A DNA stretch of 64,000 bases from Chlorops oryzae (GCA_020466095.1 CM035806.1:145695420-145759419), one strand, 5' to 3'; shown: positions 46,411 through 58,487, numbered from the stretch's first letter. A program made the numbers and translations. The notes: generated by a model not told the origin, from the letters alone.

Positions 46411-46732
46411 TTTCAGTTCAATGAAATTTCCCGAAGTGAATGGTACGAAAGGATCGGCCATTCGAGTGGGACGTTCGATAATTTGGAAGCTCGGGAATTA
46501 CGGAAATTTTTGACTGGCGCGCGTTCGGCTCGCAGCTCGCCATTCGCCATTTTCGAAATAAAAACCAAAAAGTGATTCGTGAAAAAAAACAAACGAAAAA
46601 TTCGGAACAAAAAAAAAAAAACAAATTAAAATTTCAACACAAAAAAAATCTTTACCCCCCACCCCCCCAAAAAAAAATTAAAGAGCATAAATCCAAATCG
46701 AAAGAGAAGTGTGTGTGTGAATTTCAAATAAA
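46411..46732 (+). promoter_or_regulatory. bin: 5' leader of biniou with ambiguous start signal
   Basis: TTTTCGTTTTCAGTTC at 46406-46420 can be read as an initiator (TCAGTT, A at 46415) with a DPE-like GGTAC exactly at +28, or as a 3' splice site ending an untranslated first intron. From there to the ATG the sequence is leader-like. An in-frame TGA at 46718-46720 shows that the ATG at 46733 is the first possible start of the frame. Confidence 0.35.
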
Positions 46733-48153
46733 ATGATCAAAAGTGAAGAATTGATGGACGTGGGTCCGGATGGATCGTCGATGATCGATTCGCGGCTGGA
46801 ACATCACCCCGATATTTTGTCCCACCATTCGAGTGGCCATCTAATGTGTGAACCGCACTCGTTGCACTACAATCCACATCTGGTGGCATCGCCCTACTCA
46901 CCGGTTAGCAGGTACCATAGCTTGCAGCAGGGCCAACTGACCGGTTCAAGTTTCCATACAATCATGCCGGTAGACCAGGCTGCTGCCGCCGCCGCCGCTA
47001 TGCTACGCATGAAGGATGACTCGTCGGACAATGAGTTCCTGGACGAGAAGCCGGAACTGTGCTTTCTCGATCGCAAATACTATACGACCATGGTGGCGCA
47101 ATCGCCGTCGGAACCTGTTGCCATGGCGTACAGCCTGACAACGCTCCAGCAGCAGCACAATGGCAATAATGGCTCACCATCGCCGCCGCAGTCACATATC
47201 CTGCCATTGCCAGTGGCCAGTACTTCGACTTCCCTCTACAATTCGCTCTTGCCCACTCATTCCATATCGCCGCACATTCAGCAGCAGAGCTACTCAACGG
47301 ATTCCTCACCGAATTCCGGTTCGAAAACACCGTCCGATCGGGATCTGCACTATTTGGCTGCCTCATCGCCATCAGGTGCGAAAATGGCGAATCTGTTGCC
47401 TTCATCAACGACAACGAATCTTGGTACACCGACCACCACTCAGATGAATCACCATTACGCCTCAACCATTAAGTATTGCACAAGCAATGCCGCCATACTC
47501 AATCCAGCAGAGATGTTGCAAATGCACAGCGGTCATATGGAAGAGCAACATCAGCAGCAGCACCACCACCATCACCATCACCATCATCAACATCATCAAA
47601 ATCATCAACATCAAACTCAACAACTACAACAACACCAGCAGCAGCAGCAGCAGCAACACTCACCAATTGCAGCAACATCGTCATCATCAATCGATTTGCG
47701 ATGTCAATCAGTCGCAACAACAGTTGCTGAACATGAACCGATTGGTATCGGTGCACATGTTATAACATCGAGCTCTCAATTGCTAGCGGATAAGATGATG
47801 TCAACACCAACGTCAACGTCAACGTCCACGTCCACGCCTGGTGTAGCGTATTCATCGGAGGCCGATATGGTCACCTATTCCAATAGTCCAATACCGATTA
47901 AGCGAAACAATCAGAATGATAGCAGCAGAGTCCAGCAAACATCAACATCAACCCCATCATCCTCACCATCGTCTCATCAACAGCAACAGCAGCAGGATCA
48001 ACAGCCAGCGTCAACTGTGCCAGATAAGAAACTCGGATGCAGAAGACCTGAAAAGCCGTCGCTCTCGTACATAAATATGATTGCAATGGCGATCAAGGAA
48101 TCACCAACGGGAAAATTGACCCTCAGCGAAATTTATATGTTCCTCCAAAAGAG
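46733..48153 (+). CDS. bin: biniou coding exon 1
   Basis: Encodes residues 1-473 plus two bases of Arg474. The donor is AAAAGAG|GTGAGT at 48154, which cuts the forkhead domain after FLQK. The N-terminal half is rich in Ser, His and Gln and starts [11 protein letters not shown]. Confidence 0.93.
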
Positions 48154-51100
48154 GTGAGTACATATGTAGGTACATATCAATCTGTGGCAAGCCCCAACGG
48201 ATTGCTAAATATTTTCATCCCGAAAACTGAAACTACTCTGAATAGCTTCAAAAGAATTATTGAAAGCACCTTTGGAATGCTAACAAACAGTTGCTCAATC
48301 CTTTCACAACTAATGTAGGTACCTATACAAAATTGAGGTATTTAAATTTTTAACACCACCCCCCGCCCCCCAACCCCTCTATCTTACAGAAGCAAACGCA
48401 CAAAAAAGGATTGAAATATTCTTTGAAAATGTCCTTGATCTTACCTACAATAGTGGCTCTGGGATAGCGTAGGGGATGCGTTCTATGCTCTTGATCGCAG
48501 GGTCCGAGGTTCGATTCCCGGCACAGGCAAAACGCAGTGTTGTAATGTTCCAAGCGTAGCACTGGTTTTTCTAAAAATCGCATGTTAGGAGCACACTACA
48601 TACCCAGCAGTAATGAGCCGGTCAATTTCCTAAGAATGGCTAGCCTTTGTCCGGTCCAAATCCTACCGGTTATATTATATTTTGGCAGTTCGCTCGATCG
48701 AAATCGGCTACCCGGCGGTCGGTAATAAAGGGGTTTGGTTTAAGGGTAATCTATAAATGACACTTTCATCAACTTAGAATATATATAAGATATTTGTTGT
48801 TTATTTTCCTCATTTGACTATCCTATAACTAAACAAAATTACGACAATTGACCCAAAAAAAACTGGCCTATGATCAGCCGTTTTACGGACTAGTACCTCC
48901 CCAAGGACAGGCCCATGTTAAAAAGGTCAGTTGAATACATTAGAAGTGGAATTATGAGGGGACTAGTACTGGTAACATGACGGACTGACCGAAGGCTACA
49001 CTTGGGTCAGTCCATATTACTGCTGGGTAATAAGACATGCACTCACACAAACACAAGAAAACCTCCTTGGTATCACAATGGGCCGATTAACGGCCTAAGT
49101 GGCAGCCACTTCAATCTACCTACCTATCTACAATAAAAATATCCGAAACATATATACATAGGTACATATATTTAAGGGTGGCCGCGAAATGTATGGAGGA
49201 ATTAAGTTAGTCCGATTCTGCCTCCCAGGTGTTCGTAGTTTGGTATCTATCAACAACTTTCACAAAATTTGGTGACGATTAAGTACCCACAGCTAAGAGG
49301 TGGCGCAATGACCTCAAAGTGAACAGATTTCTTCCCAAGAATTTTCAACCCGACATGCGCAAAATATGATATTGGTCCATAAAGTCGAATTTCTTCATTT
49401 TCGACTTTTAGGTTGAAGTAGTCAACAAAACAAGATTTTTTTTTACTTAACATCACCGTGAAAAACGAACGGAACTAATAGTCGAATTTAAGATAAAAAC
49501 TGTGTCCATATGCCTTAAAAAATTTTCTGAATTTTGAAAACAAAGTTAACTCACTTCTGGGGTATTTTAGAGGGACTTAACCACTTTTTTTCGACCAAAA
49601 ATATTCTTAAAAGTAAGATTAATTTTGAACGCCTTACAAAGGCTAAATTTAGGTAGCTTCGACCTCTAAAAGCATGCTCTGAAGTCAGATAGCAGATAGG
49701 CAGAATGGACTTCCTCTTAAAGTCACAGTCCAGGGTGGACCATAGCTTCTCCAACCATTCCTCTCCATCTATAGCCATCATTTGCCATATATCTCCAGTT
49801 TTGGACCCTCATTTTCTTCAAATCGGCTTCGAAATCTTGAAGCCAACGTTTTCTTAGCCGCCCTCTTCTTTTTCTTGTGGAATGGACTTAATACTGTTAC
49901 ATTTTCTCTATTTTCTTTTGGTGGATAGGATGAAGTTCATTCCCTTAAAAAATGTCCTTTGATTTATGCTCTCAAAAATATCAAAATTATTTTCTTCTTC
50001 TCGTTAAAATATTAACATAAAAAAATCAAAGACCTATAAACCTCATCAACTAATATTTACCTAGGTAAGGGTAGGTTAGTTAGGTTAGTTAGGTTAGGTT
50101 AGGTTAGTTAGGTTAGGTTAGGGTAGGTAAGTGTGGCTGCCACCAAGGGTGACACACTTAGGCACCAAATGGGCCCATTGTGATACCACGTTTAATGGAG
50201 AAACAACGAAAAACACACACAGAAAAAACGACACAAACATCCGCGACCTCAGCTGGGAGTTGAACCTAGGGTCTCTCGCTTCGTAAACTGGCATCTCAAC
50301 CAACTGCGGCACAGAGGCCGACTATTTTTGTAAAACCCTCCCAAAAATAGCCTGGCTGCGTTTCTATTTATGTGTATATAACAGGGGCGGACTGGGGGTC
50401 AAAGGGCCCACCGGGCGTTTGAAAAATATGGCCCTGTTACCTAAGAAAAAAAAGAAAACCGAACAGCAAAATAGCACAGCGCGCTGGGGGCCCACCGGGC
50501 ATTTGCCCGGTTGCCCGTAGGCCCAGTCCGCCCCTGGTATATAAACTATTTAAAGTTTGTCTGCGAAAATCTTGGCGCTCTCAAGTGAACGGAGCCATAG
50601 AGTTTTACACAGTATTCTATTGAAATGGTTTTTTAATAACTCAACATCCAGCTATAAAATCAACTGATCGTGTCAATTAGAACTATAGTTAGGGCATTCG
50701 AAGGTGGGCTCGTCTGGCTCATCGGAATTTTGTTTTAAGGCTTTCCCGAGGATCTAGGAAGCTTGTAAAATTTTCAATTAAACCTAAACAAAGTCTTTGC
50801 CCTCTAAGAGTTTGTTCCGGTTTTGATTGGTTCATCTAAGAAAAGATCGCTGGGATCGAGGATGGTTCGATTTCTCTCTGTTGGCCGAGAAGGTTATTCG
50901 CAAAAGCATTGATGAATTTTTTTTTCAACCCCTTTGTTACATTTCTATTCCGAAGGAACTCCAAGAAGGAAAAAAAAAATACCAAAAATTTCTCTCGACG
51001 GGTCTCTATCGACTGTTATCAATTATTAAAGATCTAATTGGAAATATTCATCGAATGATCAAGTAAAGAAAGTCCATAAAGTTTTCACTGTTTAAATGAG

Positions 51101-54100
51101 GGCACTCAGCTCTGTTTTTATATGGTTTTTAATTAACATGGTCAAAATTTTCGGGTTCTTTTAGTTAATTAAGGGAATTTCCCGTTTTTATTTATTTTTA
51201 AAAGGTTTCTCACACTTATTTTGGAAAGGTTATTCTCTAAAACGTACAAACATATATGTATAATAATTATGCCTCGGAATTTGAATATGTAAAAAAATGA
51301 AAAAAAAAAATTTCAAAAAATATTCAAAAAATATTCAAAAAAATTCAATAAAAAAATGCAAAAAATTCAAAACACTCAAAAAATATTCAAAAAGTATTCA
51401 AAAAATATTCAAAAAATATTCTAAAAAATTTAACAAAAAAAAAAATGCCAAAAATTCAAAATATTCAAAAAAATTCAAAATATTCAAAATCCGAGCTCTA
51501 ATATGCCTCGGAATTTGAATATGTAAAAAAATGAAAATAAAAAATTCAAAAAAATATTCAAAAAATATTCAAAAAATAATAAAAATGCAAAAAATTAATA
51601 TCAAAAAAATTCAAAAAATTCAAAAAATATTCAAAAAATTTCAAAAATAAATCAAATAATTCAAAAATCAAAAAATTCAAATTATTCAAAATCGGAGCTT
51701 TAATATGCCTCGGAATTTGAATATGTAAAAAAATGAAAAAAAAAAAATTCAAAAAAATATTCAAAAATTTTTTGAAAAAATGCAAAAAATATATCAAAAA
51801 AAATGCAAAAAAATTGAATAAATTCAAATAATTCAAAAAAATGCAAAATATTCAAAATCCGAGCTAATAATGTAAAAACCGAATCAGTTATAGATACTTA
51901 AAAATGTTCCCAAAAGGATCGGTGGAACGTAGGCAATAGCAGAATCAGTGCAATTACTCAGCTGGGATCAATATGAAATATATTTATGTAGGTGTATATG
52001 TTATGTAGGTATGCCACCAAGAATCATATACAATATGTAGGTATATGTGCCAATTAAGGAACATAATTGGGATATTACATTTTAAGCGGCCCCGATTTAG
52101 GGGGTGGAAAGCTGGACAATTTCCCCCACAGGCACTTTAAGGGGTGGCAGTTTCCAATAGATATGCCAAACAAATTGGTACTCCATAAGAGCCATCAAAA
52201 TGGCGGTGAATATTGTATTTGCCCAGAGCTGGTAAAAATCTGGATCGGGCACTGATTATAAGTTTTTATTTGATCGTTTGAATTTGTAAAAGCTCGATTT
52301 AGACAAGCCCGGTCTACGTTAGGATTCCAATAATTCATCTTGAACATTTCGATACATTGTGCGTTTTTTTTTTTGCAGATTTTCCTTCTTCCGTGGATCG
52401 TATGTGGGTTGGAAGAATTCTGTGCGCCATAATCTTAGCCTAAATGAGTGCTTCAAGAAGCTACCGAAAGGCATGGGTGTTGGGAAACCGGGTAAAGGAA
52501 ATTATTGGACGATCGACGAAAAATCCGCCTACATGTTCGAGGACGAAGGTAGCCTTCGGCGTCGACCTCGCGGCTATCGATCTAAGATCAAAGAGAAACC
52601 ATACGGCAGCGTAAATGGTTTTTATACGAGCACAAACGCCTACGAAGCTATGGTGAGCAATGGTGTGACGACATCACAAGCCATTCGGCAATTGATCGAC
52701 GGATTTTTATGGTTGTTTTTATCCTTATTAATTTCTCGTAGGACAATGCGAACTTCTATCCGACTCAAGCGCATTTTGGTACTCCGTATGATGCGTATCC
52801 GAGTACGGCTGGTTCGGGTGGCGGATATTCGGATGCTTGGAATCCGCATGTAGCACATTCACAGGCTGCTACTGCTGTCGGATTATCGCCATATTCGACT
52901 GTGTCCAATGCGCCGTCGACGACAGTCTTGCAGGGAAACAGTTCGACTCCAACACCGCCTCCACTGCCACTGCCACTGCCGCTGGCGCTGCCCCTGCCGC
53001 TGTCATCATCACAGCCATCACATCAACCGGATGGGCCGGATGTACCGTCATCAGTATCCTCAGCGCTCTCACACACGTCCGTTGCATCGTCGGGGAATTC
53101 ATCGCCGACAGCGGCACAGTTGACCACAATTGCCGCGCCAGCGTCCAGTGCGGCGGCTCTGACATCACAGCAACCAAATCCCGCTGCCGGGCTCGAATAT
53201 GCCTCAACGTTCATCTCGGCGAGCTACACATACGCGAGCGTAAGCGCCACATACAATCTGGAGAGCGGTAAGTAAGTGTGGCATGCAAGCAACCCAAGCT
53301 TTCAGCGATCCACATATGTGGCGCGCATGCGTGGGAGCCTGGGTGTTCTTGTCAATCAAAACACAAATGAACTATGCTACTTTGACGCTTCTTGATTGTG
53401 ACGTTAATTCTGATTTCGATCTCGGCTTACACACGCACACACACACACACGCTGTGCCTGACGCCTCAAGTGCAGTTTTACGACAGCGCCTTAAGTTACG
53501 TTACGACGCTGCGATCATTTGATCGTGCCGCTTATAGCATCGCCTCTGACTGCCATATGCTGTATAAGAAATAAAGAACGAGAATGTGTGAAATAGGACC
53601 GAATAGCGTACAGACGGCAAGGACTACACTGAAAGCAATGACTTCTGCATTTCTGAAAGCCTAGCAACTAATCCGAGTAGACTCTGGGCGTAATTCCCAA
53701 TAAATTTCTGTCTTATATTAGACTTTTTGGAATTATTCATAGACACATTGCAAATAGTCGTCAATATTTTTTTCAAAAAATTTCATCTAGAGAGGCAACA
53801 ACCGTCAAAGGAATTGGTACACTTAAAAAAAAAAAAAAAAACCAAAATACTAAAAAATAAACTCGCCCATTGTTCGACATTTGACAAGGAAAAATTTGGG
53901 AAGGAAAAAAAAATTATTTAAAAAAAACTTCATTCTGAGGATAAGTCAATTTTTTTATTTTTATCGAAATAATTTCTCGCTGTGTATTAGGAGCAAATGC
54001 ATATAACCCGTTGCGCGCTATCAAGAATTCCGTTTTATTTTTAGCATCGCTGCCCACACAGCTTCAGATTGTGCTTCTTTGTCCATATGGATCTGGCATT

Positions 54101-54578
54101 TTATTTTCATTTCCTTTTTTTTCATTTTTGCTTTCTTGTTGATTCATTTTTCTGCTTCTCCTCGTTTTTCACACAAGGTCTACGCTCTATGACGGTAGCT
54201 CAGATGCCCCAATTGCCATCGTCTTCAGCGCCTCATTCGCAGCAGCATCTACAGCAGCAGCACTCGCATCCGCATCCGCATTCGCAATCGCCGTCACTGT
54301 TGCAGCAACAGCAGCAGCAGCAGCAGCAGGAACAGTCCCATCATCAGCCGCACGCGCAACAGGAACACCAGCAAAGTTCATCGATGGGATCGCCCACACC
54401 TTCCAGTCTGCTGGACACCTCCATGATGATGGCACGCAAGCCAGCAGCGGTCTACTTGCCCCCAATGACGCCACCCTCGAGTGTAATGACAACGCCTCCG
54501 TTGCACCGAAGGCACATGGACTATACGTCACGCGGCCCATTCGAACGGAACTGCTACGGCTATCGGTATTTGAATTAA
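46733..54578 (+). CDS. bin: Biniou / FoxF forkhead transcription factor (four coding exons)
   Basis: Nuclear forkhead (winged-helix) factor. Biniou, the fly FoxF, specifies visceral mesoderm downstream of Tinman, Bagpipe and Dpp. My spliced model joins 46733-48153, 52379-52652, 52742-53267 and 54178-54578 (2622 nt, 873 residues); all junctions are GT-AG and stay in frame. The forkhead domain is at about 440-545: [15 protein letters not shown], recognition helix [15 protein letters not shown] (from 485), [12 protein letters not shown], then the FoxF-type [13 protein letters not shown]. The usual KPPYSY start is KPSLSY here, a change I also recall in fly Biniou. Outside the domain it is low complexity: nine His at 277-285, poly-Gln near 298-308, Pro/Leu pairs in exon 3 and poly-Gln in exon 4; short conserved bits LRSM and YLPPMTPP remain. 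It is longer than Drosophila Biniou (about 680), mostly through these repeats. No disruption is seen. Confidence 0.95.
48445..48600 (+). mobile_element. tRNA-derived SINE head
   Basis: Box A-like GATAGCGTAGGGGATGCG and box B GGTTCGATTCCCGG lie about 35-40 bp apart in tRNA-like sequence. The 3' part after 48600 is displaced by the MITE at 48603-49027. Confidence 0.55.
48603..49027. mobile_element. MITE with CCCAGCAGTAAT ends, TA flanks
   Basis: Inverted ends CCCAGCAGTAAT (48603) and ATTACTGCTGGG (49027), with TA on each side (48601-48602 and 49028-49029). The 425-bp interior is rich in CCGGTCA/CTGACC motifs. SINE-like sequence is found on both sides, so it is probably inserted in a SINE. Confidence 0.6.
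49030..49130 (+). mobile_element. SINE 3' body fragment
   Basis: TTGGTATCACAATGGGCC ... GGCCTAAGTGGCAGCCAC, then CTACCTACC, matches the 3' body of the SINE at 50118-50322 (complement) in order. Confidence 0.6.
50060..50322 (-). mobile_element. full-length tRNA-derived SINE with TTAGG-like tail
   Basis: The minus strand, from 50322, has box A-like GTGCCGCAGTTGGTTGAGATG, box B GGTTCAACTCC, a body (GGATGTTTGTGTCG, GGTATCACAATGGGCCCA, GGTGGCAGCCAC) and a tail of CCTAA units (50060-50117). This is the best copy of the family in the window. Confidence 0.78.
50382..50536. mobile_element. hAT MITE, CAGGGGCGGACTGG family, perfect TSD
   Basis: 155 bp with ends CAGGGGCGGACTGGGGGTC and GCCCAGTCCGCCCCTG. 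Identical 8-bp flanks GTATATAA are at 50374-50381 and 50537-50544. The internal GGGCCCACCGGGC occurs twice. The perfect duplication makes this the youngest of the four copies. Confidence 0.9.
51268..51868. repeat. higher-order A-rich repeat in biniou intron 1
   Basis: Three successive blocks of about 234, 202 and 165 bp. Each starts TATGCCTCGGAATTTGAATA, continues with AAAAATATTCAAAAAAT-type units and ends with TATTCAAAATC(C/G)GAGCT. Start and end motifs are partly complementary, so each block can fold. Confidence 0.8.
52085..52255 (+). repeat. dispersed repeat, homologous to 30860-31025
   Basis: GGCCCCGATTTAGGGGGTGG, GATATGCCAAACAAATTGG, CATAAGAGCCATCAAAATGG and TTTGCCCAGAGC appear in the same order and spacing as in the other copy. 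It ends about 120 bp before biniou exon 2. Confidence 0.6.
52379..52652 (+). CDS. bin: biniou coding exon 2 (rest of forkhead domain)
   Basis: 274 bp. It completes Arg474 after the acceptor TTTTTTGCAG and encodes residues 475-565, [19 protein letters not shown] through EAM. The donor is GCTATG|GTGAGC. The sequence past the donor stays open but is not Biniou-like, which supports the splice. Confidence 0.92.
52742..53267 (+). CDS. bin: biniou coding exon 3
   Basis: Acceptor TTTCTCGTAG|GAC (89-bp intron). Encodes [20 protein letters not shown] onwards, a Pro/Leu and Ser/Ala-rich activation-type region, ending at GAGAGCG|GTAAGT (phase 1). Confidence 0.85.
54178..54578 (+). CDS. bin: biniou coding exon 4 (C-terminus)
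   Basis: Acceptor TTTTTCACACAAG, completing a Gly codon before [14 protein letters not shown]. It has Gln/His repeats, then a conserved-looking tail ([13 protein letters not shown] ... GYRYLN) and TAA at 54576. LRSM and YLPP resemble positions I recall in Drosophila Biniou, which supports the exon. Confidence 0.85.
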
Positions 54579-55194
54579 GTTATTTTTATGATTTTTTTTA
54601 TTTTTATTATATATATATATACATATAACATATATGTATATCTCACCTCCGCAATTGATCAATTTTGATTGATGCTGTGGACCTTGTTCATAAGGCACCA
54701 GTCTACTTGCATGAAAAATTCGACTCCGTTTTTTGTTATTATTCGATTGAGTTGTGACTCCTTTTTTTGCGGAGGTAGCAGTATGTGTATATATACATAT
54801 ATATGTATGTTAATTTTTTTTTATTTTTTATTAATTTTAAATTGAAATATTTTTTGTTCTTTTCGTCGGTGATCCATCGACGTTCTTATTAAGCGGTTTT
54901 ATGTTAAAACTCTTTAAAACGACTTAAGAGAAAGCCATTAATGCCTCAACTAAGCGGAGGTTTTGAAAACCTCCAAAATGAAAAAAAGAAAAAACAAAAG
55001 AAATAAAAGAAAACTGAAACCAAATTCATCGCACACAACCAAAGCAGTTAAGTATTTAGAGTATAAAAATTTTATTAAAAAATGATCGAGAAGTTTCGAG
55101 AAATTAAAGTTGAAATTTTAAAAGAGAATATAATGGACTCTCTTTATTTTGCCCAGTGTTTTCTTTGTGGATCCTCTCCCTATTTGCCTCTCTC
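54579..55194 (+). other. bin: biniou 3' untranslated region
   Basis: AT-rich sequence after the stop, with a possible polyadenylation hexamer AATAAA at 55002-55007. The true cleavage site is not determinable. Confidence 0.5.
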
Positions 55195-55662
55195 TATTTG
55201 ACTCTCGCTGTTTGCATCTCTCTTTCGCCGTCTCTCATTCTCTCTCTCTCTCTCTCTCTATTTCTCTCTATTTCTCTCTATTTCTCTCTTTTTCCCAAAT
55301 TATCTTTCTGTATTTCTTTCTTCCATTCCCTTAGTTTCTCCCTTTCTCGTAACCAATATTTCTCTCGTTTTCTTTCTTTATCTCTTTTTATATTTCTCTC
55401 ACTTTCTTTTTATATTCTCTCTTATCTTCTATCATCTTTCTCTCACTTTCTTCATTTTCTCTCTCTCTCATTTCTCTCCTCTTTCTCTCACTCTTTTCTA
55501 CTCTTTCTCTCCTTTCTCTCCTTTTCTCTCTTTCTCTCTCTTTCTCTCGCTTTCTCTCTCTTTTCTCTCGCTTTCTCTCGCTTTCTCTCGCTTTCTCTCT
55601 TTCTCTCCTTTTTCTCCTCTCTCTCCTTCTCTCTCCTCTTCTCTCTTCTCTCCTTTCTCTCT

Positions 55663-55695
<33 letters not shown>

Positions 55696-56270
55696 CTCTC
55701 TCTCACTCTCTCTCACTCTCTCTCACTCTCTCTCACTCTCTCTCACTCTCTCTCTCATCTCTCTCACTCTCTCTCTCTCTCTCACTCTCTCTCATCTCTC
55801 TCACTCTCTCTCACTCTCTCACTCTCTCACTCTCTTCACTCTCTCTCACTCTCTCTCACTCTCTCTCACTCTCTCTCACTCTCTCTCACTCTCTCTCACT
55901 CTCTCTCACTCTCTCTCACTCTCTCTCATCTCCTCACTCTCTCTACTCTCTCTCACTCTCTCTCACTCTCTCTCACTCTCTCTCACTCTCTCTCACTCTT
56001 CTCTCTCTCACTCTCTCTCACTCTCTCTCACTCTCTCTCACTCTCTCTCACTCTCTCTCACTCTCTCTCACTCACTCTCTCACTCTCTCTCACTCTCTCT
56101 CACTCTCTCTCACTCTCTCTCACTCTCTCTCTACATCTCTCTCACTCTCTCTCACTCTCTCTCACTCTCTCTCTCACTCTCTCTCACTCTCTCTCACTCT
56201 CTCTCATCTCTCTCCTCTCTCTCTCTCTCACTCACTCTCACTCACTCTCTCTCTCTCTCACTCTCTCTCT
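55195..56270. repeat. CT satellite, 8-bp unit CACTCTCT
   Basis: About 1.08 kb of pyrimidine-only sequence (plus strand). The left part is irregular TTTCTCTC; from about 55700 it is mostly a homogeneous 8-bp CACTCTCT unit. A 372-codon Ser/Leu frame crosses it and is an artefact. The right end abuts a SINE. Confidence 0.95.
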
Positions 56271-56415
56271 CTGAGATGTCAACCTACGATGAGAGAGGCT
56301 GTACGTTCAACTCTCAGCTCAATCGGGGATGTTTGTGTTTTCTAACTTCACTCGTGGTATAAAAACGGGCCACCCTTCATGGTGGCAGCCACGCTAGCCT
56401 TACCTAACCTATCCA
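56271..56415 (+). mobile_element. tRNA-derived SINE, plus orientation
   Basis: GAGATGTCAACC ... box B-like GTTCAACTCTCAGC ... GGATGTTTGTGTTTTCTAAC ... ATGGTGGCAGCCACGC, then CCTTACCTAACC. Box A is missing or replaced by the CT array, so its 5' end is truncated at the array. Confidence 0.72.
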
Positions 56416-57084
56416 GTCCAGATTATTTGATCTTACCACATCGCTAAAAAAAAACGCTGAAAGCTTTTCGAATTTTTTTTTTTATAATAAAGATTAAGAT
56501 AACAATGGTTCAGTGTTGCCATATACACTTAAAAATGATAAAAATTCCAAAGAACATAATTTTATTGGAAACATCAACTTAAAAAGAATAACAAAATTAA
56601 TTTATTTTTTAAATAAAACTTTAAAATTCCTATGTTAAAGCTCTATTGGTCTTGACTTAACGCAATTTGACTTAACTTAAGAAATCAGATGTATTTGATC
56701 TTTTATTTTCAATTTTGTTGTAACTATTTTAGAATGTAGGCAATAAAATAAATTGAAAAGTTAAGTTAAGTTACGTTACGTTCAGTCAAAACTAACTGAA
56801 CCTTAAAATTCCGAGTTGTTCTATTCATTTTCATAATGAAAATAAGTTTTTTTTTCTCTCGTTTAAAAGCTCATTTCTTCGAATCATTGACTTTTAATAC
56901 CTGAACTTATTTAAGAAACATCGTTTTGGGGAAAAATATTACAATGGAAAGTATTCGATGCATTTTTTATTCATTAAATAAAATGATCTTTAAGTAAAAG
57001 AATCCCTATATACCTATTGCATACTGTCTACTGTTACTTAAAATATATGAAGCACATTAAAAAGCACCGCTCGGATCGCTCCCT
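56416..57084. other. intergenic, nothing recognised
   Basis: AT-rich sequence between two pyrimidine arrays, with AAGTTAAGTTACGTTACGTT near 56758. No gene is seen. Confidence 0.45.
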
Positions 57085-57950
<866 letters not shown>

Positions 57951-58487
57951 AGAGAATTGGGCTTACGACTGCAAATACGTACATTTATGACTTTCATTTG
58001 GGCACTCGATTTAAATATACAGTTTTTTTTTTTGGAAAAATTCCTAGGTATATTGAACTAACTTACGTGACGGAATAAACGTCATTTTTATTTCAATAGG
58101 GATATTCACATAGGCGTCGGAAAATAGCAAAGTCGGAAAACCGTAAAATTTTAACTGTTTAAAAAGTTGTGCAAGATAGAAAAAAAGCTTCAAAAATTTT
58201 TAAGTCGCAATTTTCCGATTTTCCAAATTTTTTAAAACGCCTTTGTGAATACCCCAAATAATTTTCTTAAGGATTCTTTATGAATTTTCACGTGCAGCCA
58301 CCAAGCGAACTTTCGATGAAAGAGCAAAATAAATGCACTTTCCTGGCATAAAGTTTTTAAACAGTGAAAACTCTCACAGAGGGAAATTCATAAAGTTTTT
58401 CTAGACTTCAATAGAAAACCTCAAGCAAACTCATTAGCTCACAATCGCATTCGTATGCGACAATTTACTGTTGCCATTGACCCATTG
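57951..58487 (-). other. 3' flank of the DM4/12 gene
   Basis: Read on the minus strand, this follows the stop codon at 58488. A possible AATAAA polyadenylation hexamer lies at 58092-58087, about 400 nt downstream. No other feature is seen. Confidence 0.35.

Larger units (their letters stand above)
48154..52378 (+). other. bin: biniou intron 1 (4225 bp), repeat-filled
   Basis: Bounded by GTGAGT and TTTTTTTTTTTGCAG. It holds a tRNA-like SINE head, a nested MITE, SINE and hAT MITE copies, an A-rich higher-order repeat and a dispersed repeat (each listed separately). Open frames inside are not coding; 48810-50040 shows no recognisable element apart from the ends of those listed. Confidence 0.85.

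Noticed and set aside
48445..48560. Functional tRNA gene
   Set aside because: Box A and box B are recognisable, but paired acceptor and anticodon stems are not convincing, and SINE sequence follows.
50060..50117. TTAGG-like run as an interstitial telomere
   Set aside because: It directly adjoins a SINE body with the same tail in other copies, and Diptera lack TTAGG telomeres; it is a SINE tail.
54069..54177. N-terminal extension of biniou exon 4 ([11 protein letters not shown]...)
   Set aside because: It is the Phe-rich translation of the polypyrimidine tract before the acceptor at 54177; splicing from exon 3 restores a FoxF-like sequence.
55156..56274. 372-codon Ser/Leu frame
   Set aside because: Translation of the CACTCTCT satellite.
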